Shown: positions 34,316-44,211, counted from the stretch's first letter. The stretch is 64,000 nucleotides of DNA from JAKLIX01 sp964605655 (GCA_964605655.1 CAZSDK010000014.1:1-64000); one strand, 5' to 3'. Notes: generated by a model not told the origin, from the sequence alone. Numbers and translations are program-made.

Positions 34316-37303
34316 TTATCTTAATAAAGTAACAGATCCTTTGACTTCTCCAATATTCTGAGGCGAACCATCTTTGCTATAGGAGATCACATAATAATAC
34401 ACACCATCAGGGCAGTCTGAACCATTACAAGTTCCATCCCATCCTAATTCACTGTCATTCGTCTTGATTATCAAGTCACCCCACCTGTTATAGATGAACA
34501 TGGTAAAGTACATGATCGTCATTGCATCTGGTCTGAAAGATTCATTGGCACCATCACCATTCGGTGTAAAAACATTGGGAATAAAAATTTCAAAACAATC
34601 TTTAACCTCAATAGTATCTCTGATACGGCATCCACCATTTGAAAGGATCACCCAGTAAAGACCTGATTCAGAGGCTTGAAAGGTCTGTTCAGTTGATCCA
34701 TTGAACCAATTATATGTACAACTATCACAAGCATGGCCTGGATCAAGGAGGGCAGGTAAGCCATCACACAAGCTGACGGTTTCTTCCAATAGGGAAATAG
34801 GGGGCGGGACAGCATTTATGAGTATTTGTGTATCTGATACGCATCCAAAATCATCCGTTCCAACCACATAAATTATATTCAATCCTTCCTCAGGCCAGAA
34901 AAACGCCATGCTGTCATTGATAAACTGCATCCCTAAAAAAGGAGACCACACGTATTGATTGGCACCATGGCAAGCAACGAAAAGACTCGAATCTACACAA
35001 ATTGAAGTATTCCCTGGAAAAATGGTTATATGGGGTAATGGTACTGCAACATACTCGCAAGTATCTGTGTTGGTACACCCATTTGTATCGGTCACAACAA
35101 CAGAATAAATACCACTTTGTTCTACTTGAAGTACTTGGGTTGTATCATTCGTGTTCCATAGGTAGGTATAATTTCCCGATCCTGGATCGAGGTAGATGCT
35201 GGTGTCTGCACATGCAGAACTATCAGAAGGTAAATATATTACTGGTAATGAATATACGGTAAGATGCGTTTCAATGACACTATCGCACCCAGAAATAGTA
35301 TTTAGACTATCTGTATATATGCCTGTTGTATTCTGGAACTCCCCTCCTGCATAGATGGAATCTCCCATGCATAATTCATTATAATGCTCCATCAGAAAAA
35401 CGGGATTAACCACAACATCTGTTAAAATGACACTATCACATCCATTTATGGAGGAAAGGCTATCATAATATTGACCTGATTGAAATTGGAAGCCTCCTCC
35501 AGCCAGTACTGAATCTCCATCACAAATCTCAACTGCAACAGGAACAAGGTACTCATTATTGATCTGTAATACAATACTATCCGTACCAATACATCCCTGA
35601 GTATCATGTAAGACAACGCTATACAATCCAGAGTTGAATGCCTGTAAAAACTGGCTTATGCTTCCATTCTGCCATAGGTAATCGGTAAATCCTGCACCCG
35701 CATCCAGGACTATTCCGTTATTACCACAAAAGGTCGTATCATTACCAAGAAATCCAAGATATTTCTGTATAAAAGTCAGATCAACGGTATCAGCATCGTA
35801 ACAACCATCAATTCTTGTAACTGAAACCATATATGTACCTGACTGACTCACAGTAATTACCGGACTTATGGCCCCGGTATTCCAGACGTACATAGCATAA
35901 CCCAATCCTGGTGTAAGGTTAATGGTCGCACCATAACATGTAGTGCTATCTGGACCAATGCTAATCATATCACCAGGCTGGAAATCAACAAATATGGTAT
36001 CCCTTCCATAACAGTAACCGTTGTACGTTACTGTAACGCTATATTCACCTGTCTGGCTGACACTTATCGAAGGACTTTGATCTCCGGTACTCCAAAGAAA
36101 AGAATTAAATCCAAACCCAGGATTGAGCTGAACAGTCAGTCCGATACATACAATGGTATCATTACCAAGACTTATCTCAGGTTCATGAAGAACAGTTATA
36201 TATATAGAATCTTTATTGGAACAGGTCGATGAATCGAATACCTCTACCCAAAACAGACCAGTGGTATCTACCAGAATAGATGGAGAAGTCCCGTTCGTAC
36301 TCCACTGATAGGCGTCAAATGAATTCCCAGGACTTATTGTAATGGATTGACCTGGACAAAGTATGGTATCAGGGCCCAATTCCGGTTGAGCATAAGGGAG
36401 TACGACTACGGAGTCAGTGATGGTAGTAGTATCGCATTCGGTTGCAGCAGAGAGAGTTACGATATGTATTCCAGGCGAATAATATGTATGGGATGGATTG
36501 GTGACAGTTGAATTTGAGCCATCTCCAAATGACCAGTAGTAATGGGTTGCGTTTAGTGAATTGTTGTTAAATGTTAAAGATGATCCAACGCAAATTGTAT
36601 CGGCTGACTCAAAAAAAGGTATTGACTCAATACACTCAAAGTTGATAATTAGCTCAGGCCAAAGTAGAGAATCTGCATTATCACTGGAAGAAAAACTCAT
36701 GCATCGAAACGTTGATTCAGTAACAAGCTGAAACATAAAGCCAAAATTACCCAACGGGTTTGTCCATTGGTCAGTGATTAATGCTGTAACGTTTATATTT
36801 AGATAATTCTGCATTTGTGCCGTGGACTGTGGCAGATTCACCTGATTCACTGTTGATGTTGTTGGTTGATTGTTCCAACATACAAAAGCTTCATCCCATG
36901 GCTGGGTGACTTTTTTTAACAAACTCGTATTTGAACCGGTCAGACTGGAATGATGCTGTGCATGACCGGTAGTCGGATTAGAGTACAAATTCAGGTAGGC
37001 GCTTACTATTGTTGCTCCTGTCGGTAAGCAGCTCAGGTCAAACCATATCAATGATCGTTGAACAAATGAATTACCACTTGCAGTCCAAGCATTCGCGATG
37101 AAATCCGGACTGTTAGGATTGGGAAGATTCTGCTGATCCGTGCGAATATCTGCATCTTTACCAGCAAGAGGACCTGGTTTCAGCGAAATCGTCTGGACCT
37201 GGGCTTGTAAAGAGAAACAAGTAGCGAATAAGATTAGTTTACAACAAATTGCTAATCTCTTAACTCCTAAAATAGCAGTAGTATAGCTGCCCATGATAAT
37301 CAT
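34316..37303 (-). CDS. Large secreted DNRLRE/PKD/repeat protein with CHU_C-type (type B) T9SS sorting domain
   Basis: 995 residues. The likely start is either the first ATG or the fourth codon; a signal peptide ends near SLQAQ. Order: DNRLRE domain (about 40-225), a PKD domain (YYWSFGDGSNST), five to six Ig-like repeats of about 65-75 residues beginning LGPDTILCPGQSI or LGNDTIVCIG, two copies of a CMGDSIYAGGEFQ repeat, and a C-terminal block IPNVFTPNGDGANESF to YNRWGDLI and YYYVISY. That last block is the gliding-motility CHU_C domain used as a type B T9SS signal. Likely a long cell-surface stalk. AT-richer than the rest of the window. Confidence 0.87.
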   Translation of the reverse strand: MIIMGSYTTAILGVKRLAICCKLILFATCFSLQAQVQTISLKPGPLAGKDADIRTDQQNLPNPNSPDFIANAWTASGNSFVQRSLIWFDLSCLPTGATIVSAYLNLYSNPTTGHAQHHSSLTGSNTSLLKKVTQPWDEAFVCWNNQPTTSTVNQVNLPQSTAQMQNYLNINVTALITDQWTNPLGNFGFMFQLVTESTFRCMSFSSSDNADSLLWPELIINFECIESIPFFESADTICVGSSLTFNNNSLNATHYYWSFGDGSNSTVTNPSHTYYSPGIHIVTLSAATECDTTTITDSVVVLPYAQPELGPDTILCPGQSITISPGNSFDAYQWSTNGTSPSILVDTTGLFWVEVFDSSTCSNKDSIYITVLHEPEISLGNDTIVCIGLTVQLNPGFGFNSFLWSTGDQSPSISVSQTGEYSVTVTYNGYCYGRDTIFVDFQPGDMISIGPDSTTCYGATINLTPGLGYAMYVWNTGAISPVITVSQSGTYMVSVTRIDGCYDADTVDLTFIQKYLGFLGNDTTFCGNNGIVLDAGAGFTDYLWQNGSISQFLQAFNSGLYSVVLHDTQGCIGTDSIVLQINNEYLVPVAVEICDGDSVLAGGGFQFQSGQYYDSLSSINGCDSVILTDVVVNPVFLMEHYNELCMGDSIYAGGEFQNTTGIYTDSLNTISGCDSVIETHLTVYSLPVIYLPSDSSACADTSIYLDPGSGNYTYLWNTNDTTQVLQVEQSGIYSVVVTDTNGCTNTDTCEYVAVPLPHITIFPGNTSICVDSSLFVACHGANQYVWSPFLGMQFINDSMAFFWPEEGLNIIYVVGTDDFGCVSDTQILINAVPPPISLLEETVSLCDGLPALLDPGHACDSCTYNWFNGSTEQTFQASESGLYWVILSNGGCRIRDTIEVKDCFEIFIPNVFTPNGDGANESFRPDAMTIMYFTMFIYNRWGDLIIKTNDSELGWDGTCNGSDCPDGVYYYVISYSKDGSPQNIGEVKGSVTLLR

Positions 37304-37723
<420 letters not shown>

Positions 37724-38746
37724 TCACAACACCTTCCTGTAAACCACCAACTCCCTGTCGTTTTCCAGGGTGATCCATTTGATCCAGGTCTTGTCGTTTT
37801 CTTTGTACGTGATGATCTGCATAGGTTGTATCATTCTCCAGGTATCGTCCGATTCGGCAAAGCCATCCAGCCCATAGTCAGCGACAGCCAGTCTCTTTCC
37901 GTCTTCGCTGAACCACAGGTCACAGATGTTCACCCGGGGATCTACCTTCCTGATGACCTTGCCGTCGCAGAAGATCTGGTCGTCCTGCTTCAGGAACCAA
38001 TGTGCTCCACCGGTCTTTGAAAACCAGAAGTTCTCAAAAGGTTGCTTCTCCATGTTATAAGGACCATAGACTTTTTGCTGCAGGTCCACCACCTCATACC
38101 GGGTCACCACTTCGGGATTGAAGTTGTTTGGATCAAAAGTTTCCGGGTCCATGTCGGGATTGCAAGCTGCCAGCCCCTGGGAACCGTCAGGGGAGATCAG
38201 GACCCAGTAGGGCGTTCCTTTAAGCCTTATATAAGCGCCGTTGGAATGTACCGCCTGGATCTGGGTTTCAGTCACCATGACCATAGCCATAAACTGGCTT
38301 TCATCGCAGGTGACGGCAAGCTGCATGATGCTAAAATAAGGTCCGTATTTTTTTCCTTTAAGGGTGATCACCTGTCCTCCGTCAGCATAACTAACAAACT
38401 TGTTAAAGGGTTCTTCTTTGAAACATTCACGTGTTTCAAACTTCGAGCAGGGAGGTTCCTGACCCACCGAACATTCTTTGATCAGCTCCGGGCTGTTCTG
38501 TTCGTAAGGTCCGGAACGCTTTCCCTGGTCATACACATAGAATTTTTCATCTTTTTGAGTGATAAAATTAGTGGAGTTGGTGGCGGGTGACAGTTCAAAA
38601 CAGGCTTTCCCGGGTACGAGAGCTTCTCCCTGTTCCAGGGTCGCAATGATTTGACGATCAGCATTCTTCACCTGGGCTGGTGCCATCTGAGTGATGGCAG
38701 CTAAGGTTATAAGCGACGAGAGTCGGACAAATTCTCTGTAAATCAT
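37724..38746 (-). CDS. Secreted protein of unknown function with GPY repeats
   Basis: 340 residues from the ATG at 38746; the frame is open 62 codons further but that part is low-quality and basic. The chosen start gives a signal peptide (LSSLITLAAITQMAPAQ). Three spaced copies of a (K/R)xxGPY turn (GKRSGPYE, GKKYGPYF, QKVYGPYN), each followed by a stretch with DxSQF/WFSxTG/WFSEDGKRLAV, suggest a beta-propeller-like repeat fold. No catalytic motif and no T9SS domain recognised. Three Cys-rich segments in the middle (CSVGQEPPCSKFETRECF) may form disulfides. Confidence 0.6.
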   Translation of the reverse strand: MIYREFVRLSSLITLAAITQMAPAQVKNADRQIIATLEQGEALVPGKACFELSPATNSTNFITQKDEKFYVYDQGKRSGPYEQNSPELIKECSVGQEPPCSKFETRECFKEEPFNKFVSYADGGQVITLKGKKYGPYFSIMQLAVTCDESQFMAMVMVTETQIQAVHSNGAYIRLKGTPYWVLISPDGSQGLAACNPDMDPETFDPNNFNPEVVTRYEVVDLQQKVYGPYNMEKQPFENFWFSKTGGAHWFLKQDDQIFCDGKVIRKVDPRVNICDLWFSEDGKRLAVADYGLDGFAESDDTWRMIQPMQIITYKENDKTWIKWITLENDRELVVYRKVL

Positions 38747-38936
38747 GGCTATGGATTTAGATTGCAAAGTAAGGGATATATTCTTTTCCTGAAAAGGCCT
38801 GCGAACACGAAATCTGCATAATTTAGGAGGCTGTCTCATACGGCTGAAAATGCTTCGACTCCGATTTTTGAGGAGGAATAAAAAAACTAATAGAGGATGC
38901 TGGGATACAGATCGATGAAAGATATTTTCCATAGCA

Positions 38937-39048
38937 GCAGGAGTTCAGCCCTTTCCGGGCTGAGAGGGGAGGAGGGACTCTCATTTCCACGGGTTCCACC
39001 CGTAGTTATTCAAATTATTCCCCTTCGGGGATAATTCCATACAATTTC
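38937..39048. repeat. Cluster of three perfect hairpins (REP-like)
   Basis: Three stem-loops follow each other: TCAGCCC/GGGCTGA near 38946-38964, ACGGG/CCCGT near 38988-39003, and TCCCC/GGGGA with flanking AAT/ATT near 39016-39038. Such hairpin clusters occur as interspersed intergenic repeats in Bacteroidota. The cluster abuts the transposase remnant, whose frame runs into it. Confidence 0.55.
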
Positions 39049-39174
39049 AAGCAACAACCATAAGATTGCATTGAAAATTTCTCTTAAGTCCTGTTTGCGT
39101 TTCCGATTATCGTTCAAAATATTTTTGATAACTTTCCACTGATTTTTGGTTAAATTGGTTGGATAAGTCCGCAT
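39010..39174 (-). pseudogene. N-terminal remnant of an IS5-family transposase (DUF4096-like)
   Basis: About 54 residues from the ATG at 39174. The stretch MRTYPTNLTKNQWKVIKNIL and KRKQDLREIFNAILWLL matches the N-terminal DUF4096 region of IS5/IS4-type transposases (pattern YPTDLTDxQW ... KHDLREVLNAILYLL). The frame ends within the hairpin cluster and the DDE catalytic domain is absent, so it is dead. Confidence 0.72.
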
Positions 39175-39360
39175 CTCTTTATGAATTATTTGATTGATAA
39201 TCATAAAGTTACAAATCATTATCGGGCCATCTGGCTGATTATCATATAGTTATAAGTACAGTTACGCACTAACCTTTGCTTTTTACAAATCAAAACAGTT
39301 TCTAATTATTAGGCCGTTTCAAGGTCCGAACGAGAATATTTCATCCAAACAACCATATTT

Positions 39361-40044
39361 ATGTGCGGCAGATTTCAGATTTCAAAGGTCGTCGATGAGG
39401 TACAGGTCCGGTTTCACGTGGAGGTGGAGGCCGAATGGTACCGGCAGATCTTCAACGCTGCGCCCATGATGCAGCTGCCGGTGATCACGGGTGAGGAGCC
39501 CGGTAAGCTGAGCTTCTTCAGGTGGGGGCTGGTGCCTTTCTGGGCGAAAGATCCATCCATGGGAAGCAAGATGATCAATGCCAAGTCGGAAACCCTGGCA
39601 GAGAAGCCCTCCTTCAGGAATGCCCTGAAGAGCAGGCGTTGCCTGGTGCCTGCTGACGGATTTTATGAATGGAAGAAAGAAGGTACCCTGAAGATGCCTT
39701 ACAGGATTTGTCTCCGTGATGAGTCTCTTTTTGCTTTTGCCGGCCTGTGGGAAGCCTGGAAGGATGCGGAAGGGAAGGTCCTGAACACTTTCACCATCAT
39801 CACCACCTCACCCAATGCCCTGCTGTCAGGCATCCACGACCGTATGCCGGTGATCCTGGATCCGGATCTGGAGAAACACTGGCTCGACCCCCGGGTGCCG
39901 GCCGGTGAAGCCCTGGAGTTCCTGAACCCTTATGACCCGGCCCGGATGAAAGCCTACCGGGTCTCCGATAAGGTCAACAATGTACGCAACAACACACCGG
40001 ACCTCCTGCAGCCGGTGGAAGAGCAGTCCGGTCTCTTCTCCTGA
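39361..40044 (+). CDS. SRAP (SOS response-associated peptidase, YedK/HMCES) protein
   Basis: 227 residues starting MCGRFQIS, with the catalytic Cys at position 2 after Met removal. Conserved blocks: SFFRWGLVPFWA, INAKSETLAEKPSF, RRCLVPADGFYEWKKEG and GIHDRMPVIL. YedK-type proteins form a stable thiazolidine crosslink with abasic sites in single-stranded DNA and shield them. Convergent with the DnaE2-like polymerase gene, nine bases apart, next to dinB and a LexA-like regulator, which fits a DNA-damage role. Confidence 0.93.
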   Translation: MCGRFQISKVVDEVQVRFHVEVEAEWYRQIFNAAPMMQLPVITGEEPGKLSFFRWGLVPFWAKDPSMGSKMINAKSETLAEKPSFRNALKSRRCLVPADGFYEWKKEGTLKMPYRICLRDESLFAFAGLWEAWKDAEGKVLNTFTIITTSPNALLSGIHDRMPVILDPDLEKHWLDPRVPAGEALEFLNPYDPARMKAYRVSDKVNNVRNNTPDLLQPVEEQSGLFS

Positions 40045-40052
40045 CCACCCCC

Positions 40053-43016
40053 TTACCCGGCTCTCCTGGGGTCGCTTCGGAACGGGAGTTTGGCCATTTT
40101 TACCACCTGGATGCTTGGGAATCCGAATTCCTCCACGACCACTCCCTGGATCAGGTACACGCCCAGTCCGCGGAAAGGGTAGTGTTTGAGAGAGTCGGAG
40201 AAATGCACGGTATCGAAGAACTCACCTTCGTCGTCGAGGAAGGCGGCGAAGTGCATCCAGTCTTTTTTTACGGTCCTGACATATTTAATGGTGACCAGGG
40301 TGCCGGTCATCCGGACGGTCTTTCCCAGGTGTTGCATCATCTCCCGGGCTTTGATCTCTCCCCTGAAAGGGGTGACGAGCATATCGAAATAGGTCATGGT
40401 TACCGGGAACCCTATCAGTTCCATTTCGTCATAGGCATCTTCCAGAGGGTCATATTCCAGGACAGGAAGGGTAAAGGTTTTTTGCGGGTCTTTGACGAGG
40501 GCCAGCTGGCGGGCTCCCCCCCCGGATGGGGGGGGTTGGGGGGGGGCTGTATTCACCATATAATATTTCCACATCAGCTCCGTCTTGGGTTTGCCGGTAA
40601 AACGGAAACAACCGGCTTTGATCAGCAGCAGCATCTGTTCCCTTCCGGGAGAAAGCCTTTCCACAAAGTCGCCCATGCCGGCGTACGGTCCGTTGGCCGT
40701 CCTTTCCTTTTCGATCTCCCGGGCCAGGGTCTCTTCCAGGTTGGCCATGTGGATGAACCCGATATACACGTCTTTGCCCCGTATGGAAGTCAGGTACCTG
40801 CTGTGGTTCACACAAGGGAGCAGGATCTGTCCTCCGCAGCGCCTGGCCTCGTTGAAATACACCCAGCCCGGGTAAAACCCGCCGAAGTTGTTGATCACGG
40901 CCACCATAAATTCCAGCGGATAATGTGCTTTCAGCCAGAGGCTCTGAAAACTCTCGACGGCATAAGAGGCGGAATGGGCTTTGGAGAAGGAGTAGCCGGC
41001 AAATGACTCGATCTGACGCCATACTTCCCTGGTCAGCTCATCGGGATAACCAAATGATTTACAGTTGGTAAAGAACTTCTCTATGATGCGGTCGAGCTCT
41101 CTTCTCGACCGGTGTTTTCCGCTCATGGCCCGGCGAAGCACATCGGCATCGGCCAGGTCGAGGCCGGCAAAATGATGACAGACCTTCAGCACATCTTCCT
41201 GGTACACCATCACCCCGAAGGTCTCTTTCAGCTGTTCTTCCATCACCGGGTGGAGGTAACGGAACTTCCCGGGATGATGGAAACGGTGGATGTATTCCCG
41301 CATCATCCCCGACTTGGCCACGCCCGGCCTGATGATGGAGCTGGCAGCCACCAGGGTGAGGTAGTTGTCGCATTGGAGCTTCGTCAGCAGCCCCCGCATG
41401 GCCGGACTCTCGATGTAGAAGCACCCGTTGGTCTCCGCGCGTTTCAGCTGGTCTTTCACCTGTGGGTCCTGTTTGAATCGGGCAACCTGGTGGACGTCGA
41501 TACTGATGCCCCGGTTTTCCCTGACCAGCTCGGCACATTCCCTGATATGTCCGATCCCTCTCTGGCTGAGGATATCCAGCTTCTCAAAGCCGATCTCTTC
41601 GGCCACGTACATGTCCCACTGCGTGGTCGGGAACCCTTTCGGGGGCAGGTCCAGGGCCGTGTAGGCGGTGATGGGCTCTTCGGAGATGAGCACCCCGCCG
41701 GCATGGATGCTGCGCAGGTTGGGGAAATCCTGCATCTTCATCCCTATATTCTTGACCAGGGCTGCCACGCTGTTCTGGTTGGTCGGCTTGTCGGGGTGCC
41801 GCAGCAGGTCGTCGATCTCCTGTTTGGGCAGGCCATGGACCTTGCCCAGCTCCCTGATGATGGACTTCCCCTTGAAGGTGGAGGTGGCCCCCAGCAGGGC
41901 GGTATGCTGGTGACCGTACCTCTTGAAGATGTAGTCCTGGACCTGGTCCCGCTCTTTCCAGGAATAGTCGATGTCGAAGTCGGGCGGACTGGTACGTCGG
42001 GGGTTGATGAAGCGCTCGAAATACAGGTCGAGCTCAATGGGATCCACATCCGTGATCCTCAGGCAGTAGGCGATGATGCTGTTGGCGCCGCTGCCCCTGC
42101 CTACATGGTAGAACCCGCGGCTCATCGAATACCGTATGATATCCCAGGTGATGAGAAAATAGGAGGAGAAGCTGAGCCGGTCGATGATCTCCAGCTCGTG
42201 ACCGGCCCGGAGGGCCGCTTTTTTATGGTTCTTCCCGTACCGGTATTCCAGGCCGTCCATGGCCAGCTTCTGCAGCAGCTCCTTATCGTCATAACGGGTC
42301 CCGGTGAAGGTCTTTTTGTTTTTTACCGTGCTGAAGTCTAGGTGGATATGGCAATCGCCCATCAGCCTCTCCGTATTGGACAAGATCACCGGGTACTGGG
42401 AGAAGGCCTCCCTGATCCGTTCCCGGGGAAGCAGGTGGTCGTTGGGAGAGGCCATCTGCTGAGGGGTGAGCATGGTGATGAGGGTGTTGTTGTCGATAGC
42501 CCTGAGGTTGCGGTGGAGGTCAAAATCATCCGGATGAAGGAAGCTGACGGGCTGTCTGACGATCAGTTTGGAAGGATGCTTCTGCCAGCGAAGGGAGAGC
42601 AGCCTGGACGCCTCGTCAGGCCGTACCCCCGTAAACTCGTTCTCCAGCAGGCGGTTAAGGGCTTTGCTTCCCAGGGGATAGACTACATAGACATGGTGAA
42701 AGACAGGAGCTTCGGGGGGGTATTCGGTCTCGCTGAGGTTGTGACGGGTGATGAACTCGTTGATCTCCCTGAACCCTTCGTTGTTCCTGGCAATCAGGGT
42801 GTACAGGGAGGTGTTCCCGTTGCGGATGTCGGCACCGGCTGCCGGAACGATCTTCCTTTCACGGCATTCCCTGATGAAATCCATCACCCCCATGGTGTTG
42901 TTGATGTCGGTCAATGCCAGCCAGGAGACGCCCCCGGCGGCCATCTCTTCCACCAGCCGTTCTACCGGCATCGTCCCGTATCTCAGGCTGTAATACGAAT
43001 GGCAGTTGAGGTACAT
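40053..43016 (-). CDS. DNA polymerase III alpha subunit, short DnaE2/ImuC-like form
   Basis: 987 residues, shorter than a replicative DnaE of about 1150 or more. Order: PHP domain (1-250) with its first motif degenerate (LNCHSYYS in place of HxHS), polymerase palm with GRGSGANSI and PPDFDIDYSW holding the two catalytic aspartates, fingers with RPGVAKSGMM and DADVLRRAMSGKHR, the VESFQSLWLKAHYPLEFM block, and a C-terminal OB fold. With dinB directly upstream it resembles an error-prone mutasome. A homopolymer-rich insertion at 40516-40546 encodes a PPPSGGG linker near residue 830. It is ten bases after dinB. Confidence 0.85.
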   Translation of the reverse strand: MYLNCHSYYSLRYGTMPVERLVEEMAAGGVSWLALTDINNTMGVMDFIRECRERKIVPAAGADIRNGNTSLYTLIARNNEGFREINEFITRHNLSETEYPPEAPVFHHVYVVYPLGSKALNRLLENEFTGVRPDEASRLLSLRWQKHPSKLIVRQPVSFLHPDDFDLHRNLRAIDNNTLITMLTPQQMASPNDHLLPRERIREAFSQYPVILSNTERLMGDCHIHLDFSTVKNKKTFTGTRYDDKELLQKLAMDGLEYRYGKNHKKAALRAGHELEIIDRLSFSSYFLITWDIIRYSMSRGFYHVGRGSGANSIIAYCLRITDVDPIELDLYFERFINPRRTSPPDFDIDYSWKERDQVQDYIFKRYGHQHTALLGATSTFKGKSIIRELGKVHGLPKQEIDDLLRHPDKPTNQNSVAALVKNIGMKMQDFPNLRSIHAGGVLISEEPITAYTALDLPPKGFPTTQWDMYVAEEIGFEKLDILSQRGIGHIRECAELVRENRGISIDVHQVARFKQDPQVKDQLKRAETNGCFYIESPAMRGLLTKLQCDNYLTLVAASSIIRPGVAKSGMMREYIHRFHHPGKFRYLHPVMEEQLKETFGVMVYQEDVLKVCHHFAGLDLADADVLRRAMSGKHRSRRELDRIIEKFFTNCKSFGYPDELTREVWRQIESFAGYSFSKAHSASYAVESFQSLWLKAHYPLEFMVAVINNFGGFYPGWVYFNEARRCGGQILLPCVNHSRYLTSIRGKDVYIGFIHMANLEETLAREIEKERTANGPYAGMGDFVERLSPGREQMLLLIKAGCFRFTGKPKTELMWKYYMVNTAPPQPPPSGGGARQLALVKDPQKTFTLPVLEYDPLEDAYDEMELIGFPVTMTYFDMLVTPFRGEIKAREMMQHLGKTVRMTGTLVTIKYVRTVKKDWMHFAAFLDDEGEFFDTVHFSDSLKHYPFRGLGVYLIQGVVVEEFGFPSIQVVKMAKLPFRSDPRRAG
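40516..40546. repeat. C8-G8-G9 homopolymer tract inside the DnaE2-like gene
   Basis: Eight C, GGAT, eight G, TT and nine G in sequence. It can fold as a C8/G8 hairpin and is the kind of tract prone to slippage. It encodes a Pro/Gly linker between the fingers-side domain and the C-terminal part. Confidence 0.9.
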
Positions 43017-43025
43017 GATGTAAGC

Positions 43026-44204
43026 TTAAAGGTCGTCTTCTGTTTTCTTTTGCCGGACGGTGACCACCGCCCGGTGTACCGCGTCAGCCCCGTAACGTTT
43101 TCTGATATGGTCCAGCGCCAGGTACAGGCGTATCAGCTCAGGGGAATCTTCAAAAAGCCCGAGCTGTTGTACGCCATGTACCAATCCGCTGAATTTCACA
43201 CCGATGAGCCGTATCAGCATCCTTCGCTGGTAAAGCCTGCGGAACAGGTCCTTGACCTCTTCCAGCAACACATGGTCAAAAGCAGTGTAGGGGAGCTGCT
43301 TCTGAATGGTATGGGTGTCGAAGTTGGCGTATCGGATCTTTACCGTCACACAGGAGGTGAGCATCTCTTTCTTGCGGAGCTGAAACCCCAGCTTCTCCAC
43401 CATCCCGGCAAGGACCCGCCGCAAATACTCCATGTCGATGGTGTCCTGCTCGAAGGTGGTCTCCGAGCTGATCGACTGGCGCTCTGAATAGGGGATGACC
43501 GGGGCAGGGTCGATACCGTTGGCCTTACGCCATATCACCAGGCCGTTCTTTCCCATGGCCCTTTCCATCATCTCGGGAGGGACCTGGCTCAGGGTATGGA
43601 TGGTGGCTATACCCATGGAACGAAGCACCTGGTAGGTCTTCTCCCCGATCATGGGGATCTTGCGTATCGACAAAGGCGCCAGGAAAGGCCTGACCATCCC
43701 TACCGATACCTCCTTCTCCCCGTTGGGCTTGGCCTCTCCCGTGGCAATCTTCGAAACAGTCTTGTTCAGCGAAAGACCGAAAGAGATCGGAAGCCCGGTG
43801 TTGCTGATGATACGCTGCCTCAACTCCTGCGTCCATTTCAGACAACCGAAAAAACGGTCCATCCCCGTCAGGTCCAGGTAATGCTCGTCAATAGATGCCT
43901 TCTCATACAAAGGCGCCTGCTCCGCAATGATATCGGTCACCATCTTCGAATACCTGCTGTACAGGTCCATGTCCCCCCTCACAATCACCGCATCCCCGCA
44001 TAAGGTCCGGGCCAGCTTCATCGGCATGGCCGAACGTACCCCGTATCTCCGCGCTTCATAACTGCAGGAAGCCACCACCCCACGGTCGGAAGTCCCCCCG
44101 ATAATGACCGGCAGGCCCTTCAGCTTGCTGTTCATTAAGCGTTCCACCGATACGAAAAAGGTGTCCAGGTCGAAGTGAACAATATGACGATCAGCACTTT
44201 CCAT
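43026..44204 (-). CDS. dinB: DNA polymerase IV (DinB), Y family
   Basis: 392 residues from the ATG at 44204; 37 additional in-frame codons upstream were rejected because AGGAGGTG sits eight bases before this ATG and the conserved start HIVHFDLDTFFVSVE follows. Catalytic acids are in FDLDTFF and SIDEHYLDLTG. The helix-hairpin-helix region (IRKIPMIGEKTYQVLRSMG) and a little-finger domain follow. Translesion polymerase, encoded in one unit with the DnaE2-like protein. An ImuB-type or UmuC-type reading is possible but the sequence is closest to DinB. Confidence 0.87.
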   Translation of the reverse strand: MESADRHIVHFDLDTFFVSVERLMNSKLKGLPVIIGGTSDRGVVASCSYEARRYGVRSAMPMKLARTLCGDAVIVRGDMDLYSRYSKMVTDIIAEQAPLYEKASIDEHYLDLTGMDRFFGCLKWTQELRQRIISNTGLPISFGLSLNKTVSKIATGEAKPNGEKEVSVGMVRPFLAPLSIRKIPMIGEKTYQVLRSMGIATIHTLSQVPPEMMERAMGKNGLVIWRKANGIDPAPVIPYSERQSISSETTFEQDTIDMEYLRRVLAGMVEKLGFQLRKKEMLTSCVTVKIRYANFDTHTIQKQLPYTAFDHVLLEEVKDLFRRLYQRRMLIRLIGVKFSGLVHGVQQLGLFEDSPELIRLYLALDHIRKRYGADAVHRAVVTVRQKKTEDDL

Positions 44205-44211
44205 GAATAAC

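Noticed and set aside
38747..38932. Upstream extension of the secreted GPY-repeat protein
   Set aside because: It would hide the signal peptide behind 62 basic residues and overlaps IS-like debris.
41112..43487. Two plus-strand frames of about 400 codons opposite the DnaE2-like and dinB genes
   Set aside because: They mirror conserved polymerase coding sequence and show no domain, signal peptide or consistent codon pattern.
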